Of a stretch of 64,000 nt of DNA, positions 8,769 through 16,635 are shown piece by piece (within the stretch, counting starts at the first letter, position 1; the number at the start of each line of letters is the position of its first letter). Location: the IMG/VR virus record IMGVR_UViG_3300034096_000868, positions 1 through 64,000 of that record, one strand, 5' to 3'. The DNA comes from a virus. Both the position numbers and the translations under genes were made by a program. Below the pieces are notes generated by a model. The model was not told where the DNA came from. It was given only the letters and a program-made list of their open reading frames with translations, and did no database searches.

Positions 8769-9665
8769 TTAAACTGAATAATATTGAATAACTGCTCTAG
8801 CTGACCTATAACCTGCTGAACCTCTATAAATCTTAATTTCATAACCAGTACCTCCACTATTTATTTTTAATTCTGATATACCACCATTCACACTAGGCGA
8901 CATTCCATCACCTACTACTGCTGTTGCTAATGTACCACTTCCGTTATATAAAGCAGACCCATTTGCAGTTGAACCAGAAGGTATCTCTGGAACAGGACAA
9001 TCTGGTGGCAATCCACAAGTAACTGATGTTACAGATACTCCTGCATTTGCATAAATTAATGTAAGTCTTAAAGTAACTAATTTACCTACTTGCGACCATC
9101 TATAAGAATGATTAGTTGCACCAGATGGAGCTGTTGTTGCAGTCCATGTTATTGAACCACTATATACTTGTTCTGCAATATCTTTAAATGTATTATCTGT
9201 AGCGTTTGCAGTTGTATTTGTATTATTAGCTCTAAATGAGTAAGCAGATAATGATGTGCTTTGATATATCGTATCAAAATAAGTCTTTAGAAAAGCCTTA
9301 ATATTTGCCCATGTAGATTTTAATAAACTACTTCCATCTATAATAGGTACTAATTGAGTATCTGATAATGTTGCAGTTCCACTATCATTTACTTGTTCAG
9401 CAATACTTTTTAGATTATTTTGCGCAGCTATTTGAGCTTCACGAATAAATAATTGCAAGTCCTCAAACGTAGCAAACGCACCACTATTTATTTTTGATAA
9501 GTTAGCTACTGCTAGTTTTAAAGTCTTATTACAATCCGTAATAAGAAAAATGTCTTTAGTGTATTCTACCCTAATACTTAGTAAGTAGAAATCATTAAAA
9601 ACATTATTCGTATTATCAGTAACGTTTAAAAACCCATTACCAGCAGTTATAGTATAATCTATCAT
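8769..9665 (-). CDS. Tail fibre / tail-associated structural protein
   Basis: A 298-residue Asn/Thr/Ser/Gly-rich beta protein. Residues 1-80 resemble a virion-anchor domain of the type repeated in neighbouring fibre genes (a short strand, then DxxKTLKLAVANLSKI and a helix with FATFEDLQLFIREA). A central part with LSDTQLVPIIDGSS and KAFLKTYFDTIYQS is common in phage fibres, and the C-terminal domain of about 120 residues is probably a receptor-binding beta-sandwich. It is the last gene of the leftward fibre operon. The host receptor cannot be inferred. Confidence 0.65.
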   Translation of the reverse strand: MIDYTITAGNGFLNVTDNTNNVFNDFYLLSIRVEYTKDIFLITDCNKTLKLAVANLSKINSGAFATFEDLQLFIREAQIAAQNNLKSIAEQVNDSGTATLSDTQLVPIIDGSSLLKSTWANIKAFLKTYFDTIYQSTSLSAYSFRANNTNTTANATDNTFKDIAEQVYSGSITWTATTAPSGATNHSYRWSQVGKLVTLRLTLIYANAGVSVTSVTCGLPPDCPVPEIPSGSTANGSALYNGSGTLATAVVGDGMSPSVNGGISELKINSGGTGYEIKIYRGSAGYRSARAVIQYYSV

Positions 9666-9676
9666 TCTTTTTTAAC

Positions 9677-9853
9677 CTACTTACCAGAAACATTAAAATC
9701 TTTTGCAACTGCTCCTAATACAGCTATAGCTACAGCTATAATTAATTGACCTATCTGCTCTTTACTTCCTGTAAATCCTTCCGAAATAAATGTTTGAGCT
9801 ACTAATAAGCCTGACGCTATTGCTCCTATTAATGTCGTTCTCCAATTTTTCAT
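9677..9853 (-). CDS. Small holin-like membrane protein, 58 aa
   Basis: A complete 58-residue frame starting MKNWRTTLIGAIASGLLVAQ, with two hydrophobic segments (about 6-20 and 38-52) separated by a polar loop and ending AKDFNVSGK. This is the pattern of small phage membrane proteins annotated as holins or holin-like in Bacteroidota phages. It sits between a fibre gene and two further small membrane-linked genes, overlapping the upstream gene by 4 bases. A lysis role is inference. Confidence 0.6.
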   Translation of the reverse strand: MKNWRTTLIGAIASGLLVAQTFISEGFTGSKEQIGQLIIAVAIAVLGAVAKDFNVSGK

Positions 9854-10206
9854 GATAATTTTTTTTTGTTTTTATTAAATGATTTTAACCTTTTTTTATT
9901 TTCTTTTAAATTTTCAAATTCTCGATTGACAATATCTGTCAAATCCTCACCTATTGATAATTTATAATGTGCTATTATTTCATTTGGTTCATATCCATGC
10001 TTCAAATCTTTTCTAATTTCTCTAGATAATAACTCATACTTTTTTTCTTTTTTTCTTATTGTATCATTTTCAGCTTCTTGTTCTTGTACTGGAGTGCGAA
10101 TTTCTTGCTTTTTTTCTATAACTGGCACTAATTCCTTAGTCGTGTCTGAAACGCTAGAAATTGACTTAAAAAACTGAATTATTAATTCAATAATTGATTG
10201 CCACAT
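9850..10206 (-). CDS. Hypothetical 118-aa charged protein, possible lysis cluster
   Basis: The N-terminus MWQSIIELIIQFFKSI is amphipathic or weakly membrane-associating and is followed by a long, very charged helical region (EKKQEIRTPVQEQEAEND and later Lys-rich). It overlaps both neighbours by 4 and 25 bases. The arrangement of small overlapping membrane-linked genes suggests a lysis or membrane-anchored cassette, but no lysozyme or amidase motif is seen. Confidence 0.55.
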   Translation of the reverse strand: MWQSIIELIIQFFKSISSVSDTTKELVPVIEKKQEIRTPVQEQEAENDTIRKKEKKYELLSREIRKDLKHGYEPNEIIAHYKLSIGEDLTDIVNREFENLKENKKRLKSFNKNKKKLS

Positions 10207-10451
10207 TTTTTTTCTTCTTTTAATTCAGGTTCTTCACTTTTATTTATGAAAAGATAGCTAAAAAAATTAATTGGATTAATGTCATCTTTTGCAATGCCAA
10301 GTTTATTATTTATTACTGCAACTTGACTTTCTAGCTTATTTGTCTTTTCTACATATTTGTCAATTTTGAAATATGTTTGACTTGTAAAAAAGCAAACAAT
10401 AGTAAACATTATTCCTGTTATTGTCTTATAAAAAAAATCTTGGTTTTTCAT
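10182..10451 (-). CDS. Membrane-anchored coiled-coil protein, 89 aa
   Basis: One transmembrane helix at residues 9-28 (KTITGIMFTIVCFFTSQTYF), then a short coiled coil (KYVEKTNKLESQVAVINNKL) and a polar C-terminus. The topology is that of an inner-membrane component of two-gene lysis modules (spanin-like) or a small anchor. It overlaps the next gene by 25 bases. Function is uncertain. Confidence 0.5.
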   Translation of the reverse strand: MKNQDFFYKTITGIMFTIVCFFTSQTYFKIDKYVEKTNKLESQVAVINNKLGIAKDDINPINFFSYLFINKSEEPELKEEKKCGNQLLN

Positions 10452-10476
10452 ACAAAATTAAAAATATTTTATGGTT

Positions 10477-11463
10477 TTAAAGTTTATACCATTTAGCTCC
10501 GTCTGTTACAAATTCAAACGCTTTATCATTTCCTGTATAATCATAATGAGTAGCACCATCAATATTGCTCCCAGATTGTGGATTAATTGTAATATTATGA
10601 TTTGTTGATTTTCTTTTTATAATAATTCTTGCAGTCATGCCATTAAAAAACATTTCAGATGCAATTGGCAAAATTATAGTTTTGCTTGATGCAGAATTAT
10701 CAACTATTATAATTGATGCACATGTAGAAGCATCTAATGTAGTATTAGAGTTTATAACCTCAATAGATGTTGCATAGAATCCATTTACTTGTAATTTTGC
10801 TTCATTTGTAGTAGTTTCAAAGTTATCTATTCCAATGGCAGTTTTACCGTTTTTAAGGATTGTGAAAGCATCTGATGCAGCCCCATTACCATTACCTACA
10901 ACGATTAACCTATCTGTTGGCTCAAATGCTATGTCTGATATTGGAGTATAATCTGTATTTTGAAATCCTAAAGAAGTTTCTACATAAGATTTTGCAGTTG
11001 TTTCATATCCAGTTGCCATTGAAGATTTGCCACTTGCAATATTTCCACTACCTATTGATATTGACACTTCTCCACTTGCAGTATTACCACCACCAATAGT
11101 AGTAGAATAATCACCACTAGCAGTATTTGCCACTCCAATAGATTCAGCATTTAATCCTGTAACTGTGCTAGGATAAAAACTTCCTGCATCATAGTTTTCA
11201 CTATATAAATAGTAAGATGAACCACCACCACTAGTTCTACGTGCATATTGTTTTAAATCATCATATAGGTCTTGTGCAGTAGTAAATCCGTTTATAGGTA
11301 GGTATTTGGCATCAAATACTATATCGTTATTTTCACTGAATACATAAACTTTCGATAAGTCATTGCTTAATTTTACGTATTGCAAAGGTTTAGGCATTGT
11401 TTGAGTTACATCACCTAATTTAAACTCAATAGAATCAGTATTTACGGTATATTCAAATATCAT
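10477..11463 (-). CDS. Tail fibre with YadA-like head repeats
   Basis: The 328-residue receptor-binding fibre candidate. Residues 1-85 are an anchor domain (PLQYVKLSNDL and LPINGFTTAQDLYDDL), shared with the 73-aa gene next door. Residues 105-160 carry repeats of the S-x-G-x-x-N-x-A-S-G type (GGGNTASGEVS, GSGNIASGKSS, ATGYETTAKS) typical of trimeric autotransporter/YadA heads, which fold as a left-handed beta-roll. The C-terminal 120 residues form a beta domain ending in a Trp-Tyr-Lys-Leu tail. The protein is almost surely trimeric and exposed on the virion. Confidence 0.75.
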   Translation of the reverse strand: MIFEYTVNTDSIEFKLGDVTQTMPKPLQYVKLSNDLSKVYVFSENNDIVFDAKYLPINGFTTAQDLYDDLKQYARRTSGGGSSYYLYSENYDAGSFYPSTVTGLNAESIGVANTASGDYSTTIGGGNTASGEVSISIGSGNIASGKSSMATGYETTAKSYVETSLGFQNTDYTPISDIAFEPTDRLIVVGNGNGAASDAFTILKNGKTAIGIDNFETTTNEAKLQVNGFYATSIEVINSNTTLDASTCASIIIVDNSASSKTIILPIASEMFFNGMTARIIIKRKSTNHNITINPQSGSNIDGATHYDYTGNDKAFEFVTDGAKWYKL

Positions 11464-11464
11464 A

Positions 11465-11686
11465 TTACATTAGTGTTTTTAAGTTGTTATATAAGTCAGT
11501 CATTGTAGTAAATCCATTAATAGGCAAGTTTTTAGCTTCAAAAGTAATGTCCCCATTTTCTTTATTTACGTAAATTTTATTTGTAGTATTGTCAATTTTT
11601 ACATACTTCAAAGGTCTAGGTATTGTTTCAACTACACTACCTATTGTAAACTCTACTGAATCTGCTGTTGTTGTATATCCTATCAT
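11465..11686 (-). CDS. Stand-alone fibre anchor domain, 73 aa
   Basis: The whole protein aligns with the first 75 residues of the fibre encoded 1 base downstream: MIGYTTTADSVEFTIGSVVE against MIFEYTVNTDSIEFKLGDVT, PLKYVKIDN against PLQYVKLSN, and LPINGFTTMTDLYNNLK against LPINGFTTAQDLYDDLK. It is a tandem duplication in which this copy carries no receptor-binding part. It could be a structural adaptor or the remnant of a fibre whose tip was lost by exchange. Confidence 0.65.
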   Translation of the reverse strand: MIGYTTTADSVEFTIGSVVETIPRPLKYVKIDNTTNKIYVNKENGDITFEAKNLPINGFTTMTDLYNNLKTLM

Positions 11687-11691
11687 AGTTC

Positions 11692-12402
11692 TTAGTTTGT
11701 TGAGTAATTTGCATATCCACCTACTAATATTTCAGTAACCGGGAATAATGTAGGTAAGTATGATGACACTCCCATTAATCCATTATCTTGAATATATAAG
11801 CTACACGTTTTATAAACAGAAGCATCTATATACCTAACTGGTATTATTGTAGTGTAAACTGGTCTATAAGCAACTGGCAATACTACCAAAGGAATATCTA
11901 ATGCATTTTTAGTTAAATCTAATCCATTTAAGTTTATTTCCACATATCCGTCCCCTCTTTTTCTAATATAGAAATAAGACAGAGCTGATGCACCAGAACC
12001 TGCTATATAACCATTTATTATAGTTCCATCAATTAATGGGTCGCTTGGAGTTGTGCCTCTAATTGTTTTCCAAGTTTCATTCGCAGGAAACGTATACAAA
12101 TTTATCCATGATGGATGTCCTATTGGCCTCCATTGAATAGTATTTGTTATTGTATCAAAATTCATTTCAACTCCAACTCCATCAGTTCCGTTTGTTCCAT
12201 TTACCCCCGCAACTCCAGGCAATCCTTGTGGCCCTCTAAGTACTGGACTAGTTATTGAACTATTATCTGTTAGCGTTATAGTTACGGTATTATTTACGTT
12301 CCATGTGATAGTTTTTACACCTATACAAGCGCATTCATCTGTTGGTATTGGCACTTCTACAGAAGAAACTATCCCTTTATTACAATCTGTTGGCATTAGC
12401 AA
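11692..12402 (-). CDS. Tail fibre with collagen-like segment
   Basis: A 236-residue structural protein. Residues 25-60 form an N-terminal beta region, residues 63-80 a short collagen-like Gly-X-Y run (GPQGLPGVAGVNGTNGTDG), and the C-terminal 150 residues a beta-sandwich of the type found at fibre tips. It overlaps the Cys-rich gene upstream by 7 bases. Probably a trimeric fibre or head-fibre decoration. Confidence 0.65.
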   Translation of the reverse strand: MLMPTDCNKGIVSSVEVPIPTDECACIGVKTITWNVNNTVTITLTDNSSITSPVLRGPQGLPGVAGVNGTNGTDGVGVEMNFDTITNTIQWRPIGHPSWINLYTFPANETWKTIRGTTPSDPLIDGTIINGYIAGSGASALSYFYIRKRGDGYVEINLNGLDLTKNALDIPLVVLPVAYRPVYTTIIPVRYIDASVYKTCSLYIQDNGLMGVSSYLPTLFPVTEILVGGYANYSTN

Positions 12403-12593
12403 TTACAATTTTTGTTAATAAAACACTCTATATCACATTCTTGTGTACCACATCCTATAATCCAATCAGCTAACATAAGTTTCGCTAATTTTTCTTCAAG
12501 TTTTGCAGTAGGTTTACCTAGACATTTATTGTCTTGAATATTGCAATAAGTATTACTTATGCAAGTTCTAATTTTATTACTAGTTACAACCAT
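12396..12593 (-). CDS. Cys-rich small structural protein, 65 aa
   Basis: Ten cysteines in 65 residues (CISNTYCNIQDNKC, then CGTQECDIECFINKNCNC at the end). The middle is an amphipathic helix (LEEKLAKLMLADWIIG). It overlaps genes on both sides (7 and 14 bases). Disulfide bonding in the finished virion or metal binding are both possible. The neighbouring 430-aa protein ends in a similar Cys-rich tail. Confidence 0.55.
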   Translation of the reverse strand: MVVTSNKIRTCISNTYCNIQDNKCLGKPTAKLEEKLAKLMLADWIIGCGTQECDIECFINKNCNC

Positions 12594-13872
12594 TGCATCC
12601 TTTTAAGCAGTCAAACAATAAGTTTTCTATTACTTTTTTAAGACAAGATACATTATGTTGGCTAGTGATTAGTATTGCTTGGTAGTTCAATAGCATATTC
12701 AATACCTCTTGTGCATTATTTTTCTCACAACTTTCACAATCTTCTTTCAATACTTCTATTGCTCTATTTTGTATGCAATTTTTTAATTGGCAGTGAAATA
12801 ATACATCTTGCTCCATATAACCAATTCTACAAGCCAATGAAGTATATACAAAATATTCTATTTTTACTACTTGCGAAGTTATTACCTCTGGACTTGATGC
12901 AGTGCCATAGCCAATTTGATAACCATTGATTATTACGCTAGGTGTTAGTGCAGTAGGTATGAAATCTGTAATATCAAATACTAAGCCATCTGCTCTAGTA
13001 ACCCTAATCAAAGTAGAGGTTATATCTGAATAATCATAGTTTGGTGTGCCATATCCACCAGTGTTTGTTAAAGAATAAACTCCACTTGTATCAGTAAACT
13101 CTATTGACTTGCAACCTAATTTTTCTAATACTGAAAATTTTACTCGGTTGTTAGATAGGATAGATCCACCACAACAAGGTATTAATAATGGAGTAGATAT
13201 ACAAACTCCTTGATTACCTCTAATTGTGTTTATTCTATATTCTAGTGTATAAGTTTTATTTGGCTCAAATGTAACTAATCCAAAATTTATTGAATTTAAG
13301 TCTATATATGAAGTTCCTAATGCATTTGGTAAGTATGGGCTATTGAAAACTCCTACTAATGTAACGCCATCCCATAAAGCAAAGTCAATATTTTGAATAT
13401 TTGCTATGCTAGACGGAGCAGTAACACCATATCCATTTGGATTTGTAAGTGCATTATATTCTTTAGTCGTATCTTGGTATCTAAATATTTGAGTGTCGCA
13501 ATCAAAATCTATATCTGCGGTTACAATTAGACTTGGAGTACAAGCCACTCCTTTTGTACAAGCAGTTGATGTGAATACTTGTGTTGTAAGCACTCCTAAT
13601 CCACCACTATTTATCTCAATTTCATCTACTACTTCTTCTGTACAAACCGCCTTAATGTCAATAGTCCCTGGAGTTGGACTTGGTTCATTACCAAAAGTTA
13701 TTGTTGGGAAAGGTACACTATTTAAAACTACATTTAAGTCTGTAACTAGTGTTGGAGATGCTAAATCTATTGGTAGTGATGGTAAATTATACCATGTACC
13801 ATTTATCTTCAACCTAGTGATAATTGTATTTAAAGGACAAATGAAGTTTGTGCTATATTTATTATATGCCAA
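12580..13872 (-). CDS. Large beta-rich virion protein with Cys-rich tail
   Basis: First gene of the leftward fibre operon, 430 residues. It seems to be built from successive Ig-like or fibronectin-like beta domains (repeated VTFEPNKTYTLEYRI-type strands) and ends with a helical Cys-rich tail (CESCEKNNAQ to CLKGCNGCN). The stable extracellular-style composition (Thr, Ser, Gly, Asn, Pro) points to an appendage or fibre base. The start ATG 13872 is preceded by a good leftward promoter (13912-13940). Confidence 0.6.
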   Translation of the reverse strand: MAYNKYSTNFICPLNTIITRLKINGTWYNLPSLPIDLASPTLVTDLNVVLNSVPFPTITFGNEPSPTPGTIDIKAVCTEEVVDEIEINSGGLGVLTTQVFTSTACTKGVACTPSLIVTADIDFDCDTQIFRYQDTTKEYNALTNPNGYGVTAPSSIANIQNIDFALWDGVTLVGVFNSPYLPNALGTSYIDLNSINFGLVTFEPNKTYTLEYRINTIRGNQGVCISTPLLIPCCGGSILSNNRVKFSVLEKLGCKSIEFTDTSGVYSLTNTGGYGTPNYDYSDITSTLIRVTRADGLVFDITDFIPTALTPSVIINGYQIGYGTASSPEVITSQVVKIEYFVYTSLACRIGYMEQDVLFHCQLKNCIQNRAIEVLKEDCESCEKNNAQEVLNMLLNYQAILITSQHNVSCLKKVIENLLFDCLKGCNGCN

Positions 13873-13911
13873 TTTATGTAAATTTAATTACTCCACTTAA
13901 CTTCCGATTGG

Positions 13912-13940
13912 CAAATATAATATATTTTAAACAAAACAAA
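13912..13940 (-). promoter_or_regulatory. Leftward promoter of fibre operon
   Basis: On the minus strand, TTTG at 13940-13937, 17 bases, TATATTTG at 13919-13912. It drives the operon 13872 to 8769 and lies back to back with the rightward promoter at 13970-14000. Confidence 0.65.
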
Positions 13941-13969
13941 ATTTATTTTTATTTAATAGTAAAAAATAA

Positions 13970-14000
13970 TTTGCAATAATAAAAAATAATGTTAGATTTG
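13970..14000 (+). promoter_or_regulatory. Rightward promoter of ssDNA-binding gene
   Basis: TTTG at 13970-13973, 19 bases, TAGATTTG at 13993-14000. The leader to the ATG at 14081 is about 70 bases, A-rich, with no Shine-Dalgarno sequence. Confidence 0.6.
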
Positions 14001-14080
14001 CACGTCTAAAATAATAAATAATACTAGAAATAATACAGAAAAATTAACTCACTTTTTTAAATAAATAAATAAATCACAAA

Positions 14081-14443
14081 ATGGAAATCAAAGGTAAAAT
14101 AATACTAATCGGAGCAACTGAAACACTTGGAAAAGACTTTAAAAAAAGAGAAGTAGTTATCGAAACTACCGAAGAACAATATCCTCAAAAATTAAAAGTA
14201 GAATTTATTAAGGATAAATGTAGCGCACTTGATGGATATAAGGTAGGCGATAATGTAGTAATCGGAATCAACCTTAGAGGCAATGAATATAAAGGAAAGT
14301 TCTATGTGAGTATACAAGGTTGGAAAATAAATAGAGTTGGTGCAAATACAACCACTAGTCAAAGTACTGCTAAGGTACAACCTAGTGCTAGTGCAAACAC
14401 TACAAATGAGGACAATGACCCAAATAATGACTTGCCTTTTTAG
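14081..14443 (+). CDS. DUF3127 single-strand DNA-binding-like protein
   Basis: A 120-residue OB-fold protein of the DUF3127 family that serves as the SSB-like protein of many Bacteroidota phages. Visible signatures: MEIKGKIILIGATETLGKDF, VVIETTEEQYPQKLKVEF, YKVGDNVVIGINLRGNEYKG and FYVSIQGWKINRV. After the OB domain (about 1-88) comes a disordered Thr/Ser/Asn linker and the acidic tip NDLPF, as in bacterial SSB, where this tip recruits replication partners. It opens the replication cluster and is followed at once by another promoter. Confidence 0.82.
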   Translation: MEIKGKIILIGATETLGKDFKKREVVIETTEEQYPQKLKVEFIKDKCSALDGYKVGDNVVIGINLRGNEYKGKFYVSIQGWKINRVGANTTTSQSTAKVQPSASANTTNEDNDPNNDLPF

Positions 14444-14460
14444 TTTTTTTCAAAAAAAAC

Positions 14461-14490
14461 TTGCATTTTAAATATTTATTTTTAACTTTG
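14461..14490 (+). promoter_or_regulatory. Promoter of structured leader
   Basis: TTG at 14461-14463, 19 bases, TAACTTTG at 14483-14490. The transcript would start near 14497 and contains the alternative hairpins annotated next. Confidence 0.6.
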
Positions 14491-14501
14491 CAGTAAATCA
14501 T

Positions 14502-14586
14502 GTACGAGATGAGAAAGTTTAACAATTTAACGCCTTTGTGTTTGAACGTAGCTCGTACCTACTAGTAAAACCAGAGGCTTTTTTAT
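14502..14586 (+). promoter_or_regulatory. Attenuator-like leader before replication gene
   Basis: Two interleaved stems: GTACGAG (14502-14508) pairs with CTCGTAC (14552-14558), while GCCTTTG (14532-14538) pairs with CAGAGGC (14572-14578), which is followed by six T. The order a-b-a'-b' means the first stem competes with, or makes a pseudoknot with, the terminator stem. The coding start follows 4 bases after the T run. This could be a transcription attenuator or a small RNA of about 90 nt. Confidence 0.5.
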
Positions 14587-14589
14587 TTT

Positions 14590-15324
14590 ATGAAAGACCC
14601 AGCATTTTTATTTTATAGTTCAGACTTTTTAAGTGGAATTTCAGATTTAACTATGGAAGAGCGAGGTCAATTTATTACTTTGCTTTGCTTACAACATCAA
14701 AAAGGATTTTTAAATGAAAAAACCATTAGGTTATCTGTAGGTTCTGTTTCGGTTGATGTAATGAGTAAGTTTAAAAAAAATGATAACGGAGAATTTTATA
14801 ATGAAAGATTAAAAATTGAAATTGAAAAAAGAAATAATTTTACTGAAAGTCGTAGAAACAATGGGCTTCTAGGTGGTAGACCTAAAGAAAATAAAAAACC
14901 TAAAGGTAAACCTAATAGTAAACCTAAAAATAACCATATGGATAACCATATGGGAAATGAAAATGAAAATGAAAATATAGATATAATTATAGATAAAAAT
15001 AATAGTATTGCAAAAATTGAAAAAACTGAAATTGAATTACTTTTTGATGAATTTTTAAAAATGCGAGTTAAGATAAAAAAACCTGCTACTGAAAAAGCTA
15101 TTCAATTACTAAAAAAGAAACTCAATGAATTATCTGGTGGAAACGAATATAAAGCTATAAAAATAATTGAGCAGTCAATAGTTGGTGGATGGCAGGATTT
15201 TTATGAATTAAAGCCAATACAAGGAAAAGAAGATAGCAAAACTGCTAAATTAGGAAATACTTATTATACACTTTTAAATGAAATAAAAAATGAATCAGGA
15301 GAAACTACAAGAGAAATTCAGTAA
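14590..15324 (+). CDS. Replisome organiser-like protein (DUF1376-type)
   Basis: A 244-residue phage replication initiator. The N-terminus MKDPAFLFYSSDFLSGISDL with MEERGQFITLLCLQHQKGFL is the winged-helix signature of the DUF1376 / phage replisome-organiser group. A basic, Asn-rich linker (about 85-130) precedes a C-terminal helical domain (LLFDEFLKMRVKIKKPATEK to VGGWQDFYELKP) similar to DnaD-like C-terminal repeats. It probably binds the origin and loads a helicase. It overlaps the next gene by 35 bases. Confidence 0.72.
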   Translation: MKDPAFLFYSSDFLSGISDLTMEERGQFITLLCLQHQKGFLNEKTIRLSVGSVSVDVMSKFKKNDNGEFYNERLKIEIEKRNNFTESRRNNGLLGGRPKENKKPKGKPNSKPKNNHMDNHMGNENENENIDIIIDKNNSIAKIEKTEIELLFDEFLKMRVKIKKPATEKAIQLLKKKLNELSGGNEYKAIKIIEQSIVGGWQDFYELKPIQGKEDSKTAKLGNTYYTLLNEIKNESGETTREIQ

Positions 15325-16033
15325 AGAGCAAATACTTGAGGTAATAACAAATAGCTATGCTTTTGTTGGCTATAAACAAGATGTAGATGATATTAGATTG
15401 TTGCTAGAATTAATGTTTGTTCATGCTAACAAATCATGGAAACGATATAATTTATCAGAGATAATTTACTTTATAAATCTAGGATTAAAAGGGATATTTG
15501 GTAATTTTGCAGGATTATCAATGGCTACTTTTTGCCAATTTGAAACCAATTATCAAAAACATGAAAATAATTATTACCGAAAAGAATATTTAAGATTGAA
15601 TCCATTGCCAGAGCTAGTAGCAGTACAACAACATACAGAAAGTGGAAAAGATGAAATAGTTGCAGATTCTATTATAAGCCGATTAAGAAGTAAAAAAGCT
15701 ACAAACGGGGATTATGTTGTATGGTTCTCATATCTTCAAGAAAAAGGATTAGTAAATGATAAATCATGGATAAAATTTGTTATAGATGAAGTTAATAAAT
15801 CTGAACCAGCTAAAGAAAGATATAAATCTGAATTATTAAAACGAAAAACAATCTGTATGAGTTTAGTTCAAGAACATTTAGTTTTAGAAATAAACAAAGA
15901 ATTAGAAGCTATCGAAAAAGACAATCCAAAGTTTGCTGAAATAGAATATTGGGCTAAAGTATTGTTCTTTGAAAATACTTTTTGCACAGATGAAAATATT
16001 AATAAACTAGAAACTTTTTTAAAAAATAAATAA
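15290..16033 (+). CDS. Replication-associated hypothetical protein
   Basis: A 247-residue, entirely helical protein whose start lies inside the end of the replisome-organiser gene. The motif LSEIIYFINLGLKGIFGNFA followed by LSMATFCQFETNYQKH is shared by small proteins that sit beside replication initiators in Bacteroidota phages. A partner or helicase-loader role is plausible from position and is not shown by any catalytic motif. Confidence 0.55.
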   Translation: MNQEKLQEKFSKEQILEVITNSYAFVGYKQDVDDIRLLLELMFVHANKSWKRYNLSEIIYFINLGLKGIFGNFAGLSMATFCQFETNYQKHENNYYRKEYLRLNPLPELVAVQQHTESGKDEIVADSIISRLRSKKATNGDYVVWFSYLQEKGLVNDKSWIKFVIDEVNKSEPAKERYKSELLKRKTICMSLVQEHLVLEINKELEAIEKDNPKFAEIEYWAKVLFFENTFCTDENINKLETFLKNK

Positions 16034-16038
16034 ACTAA

Positions 16039-16215
16039 ATGGAAAAAGAACTTAAAGAACTTTTAAAACTCAAAGAAAACGTAGTGAGGTGGAATATGTG
16101 TGCTGAACTCGATGAAAGGCTAGGATTAGACCCAACAAAATCAAATGAAAGTGCATTGTTTTACGAAAATGAATTAAATAGTAAATTGAAAAAGATTGTT
16201 GAAGCTTATGGGTAA
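16039..16215 (+). CDS. Small hypothetical protein ending at first cassette site
   Basis: A complete 58-residue frame (MEKELKELLKLKENVV..., ending KIVEAYG) 5 bases after the replication gene. It is helical and charged. Its TAA stop is the TAA of the first attC-like site, and no matching left arm exists upstream, so it is the last resident phage gene before array 1. It may be an original gene truncated by the array insertion. Confidence 0.5.
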   Translation: MEKELKELLKLKENVVRWNMCAELDERLGLDPTKSNESALFYENELNSKLKKIVEAYG

Positions 16216-16291
16216 CGGTTTCGGGCTTGGCGAAGTTTGCGAAGCGTTGGCTTGTGCGGTCGGGCAAATTGCGCCAAACCCGTGTTATAAG
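16213..16291. other. attC-like recombination site 1
   Basis: Left box TAACGG, arms CGGGCTTGGCG with AAGTTTG against CAAATT with GCGCCAAACCCG, a 20-base loop, then the right box GTTATAAG at 16284-16291. The arms are imperfect complements with unpaired bases on one side, as in integron attC sites. The right box continues into GTTATAAGAAGTAGC, whose complement closes the cassette at 16595-16609. Confidence 0.75.
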
Positions 16292-16325
16292 AAGTAGCGG
16301 TTTATTAACGATAAATTTAATTAAA

Positions 16326-16595
16326 ATGGAAATAGAAAAACAAATTGATGATTTAACCTTTGAAAGATGGAGGTTTACATTTATGTATGGAACAATATTC
16401 TTAGATGGATATTGCTTACTGCAAAAAGAAAGCAAAAGGCACAAAAATTTTAAAGTGCTGAAACAATACGATAGAATAATAGGAAGGAGTAATACAATAG
16501 TGGAAAGTGAAGTGCCTTTTACTGATGAATTAAAAGCAGAAGCATTAAATCAATTTGTTTCTACGATAAAAGTTCTTAAATGGAGCGAAAGGTAG
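16326..16595 (+). CDS. Cassette protein, 89 aa, unknown
   Basis: Begins MEIEKQIDDLTFERWRFTFM; a compact alpha/beta protein with several aromatics and basic residues (KESKRHKNFKVLKQYDRI). The same frame stays open upstream to 16227, but that part is the attC-like hairpin, so ATG 16326 after the A-rich leader is the sensible start. It is the first payload gene of array 1. No family recognised. Confidence 0.65.
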   Translation: MEIEKQIDDLTFERWRFTFMYGTIFLDGYCLLQKESKRHKNFKVLKQYDRIIGRSNTIVESEVPFTDELKAEALNQFVSTIKVLKWSER

Positions 16596-16605
16596 CTATT
16601 TCTTA

Positions 16606-16633
16606 TAACGGTAAAATAATAAAAGCAGTAGCG
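16606..16633. other. Remnant cassette site 2
   Basis: Only TAACGG and a trace of a right arm (AAGCAGTAGCG) remain, joined by an A/T-rich spacer of about 12 bases. The central hairpin and the GTT box are missing. The right arm of the next site (GCTAAC with GACCGC) has no partner here, so this site is probably inactive and the two flanking cassettes would move only as one unit. Confidence 0.5.
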
Positions 16634-16635
16634 AT

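Noticed and set aside
13493-13900. 135-aa plus-strand frame inside the 430-aa structural gene
   Set aside because: Antisense shadow of a Thr/Ser-rich coding region. The minus-strand gene has promoter, operon context and coding pattern.
16227-16325. N-terminal extension of the 89-aa cassette gene
   Set aside because: The extra 33 codons are the hairpin of site 1. ATG 16326 follows a normal A-rich leader.
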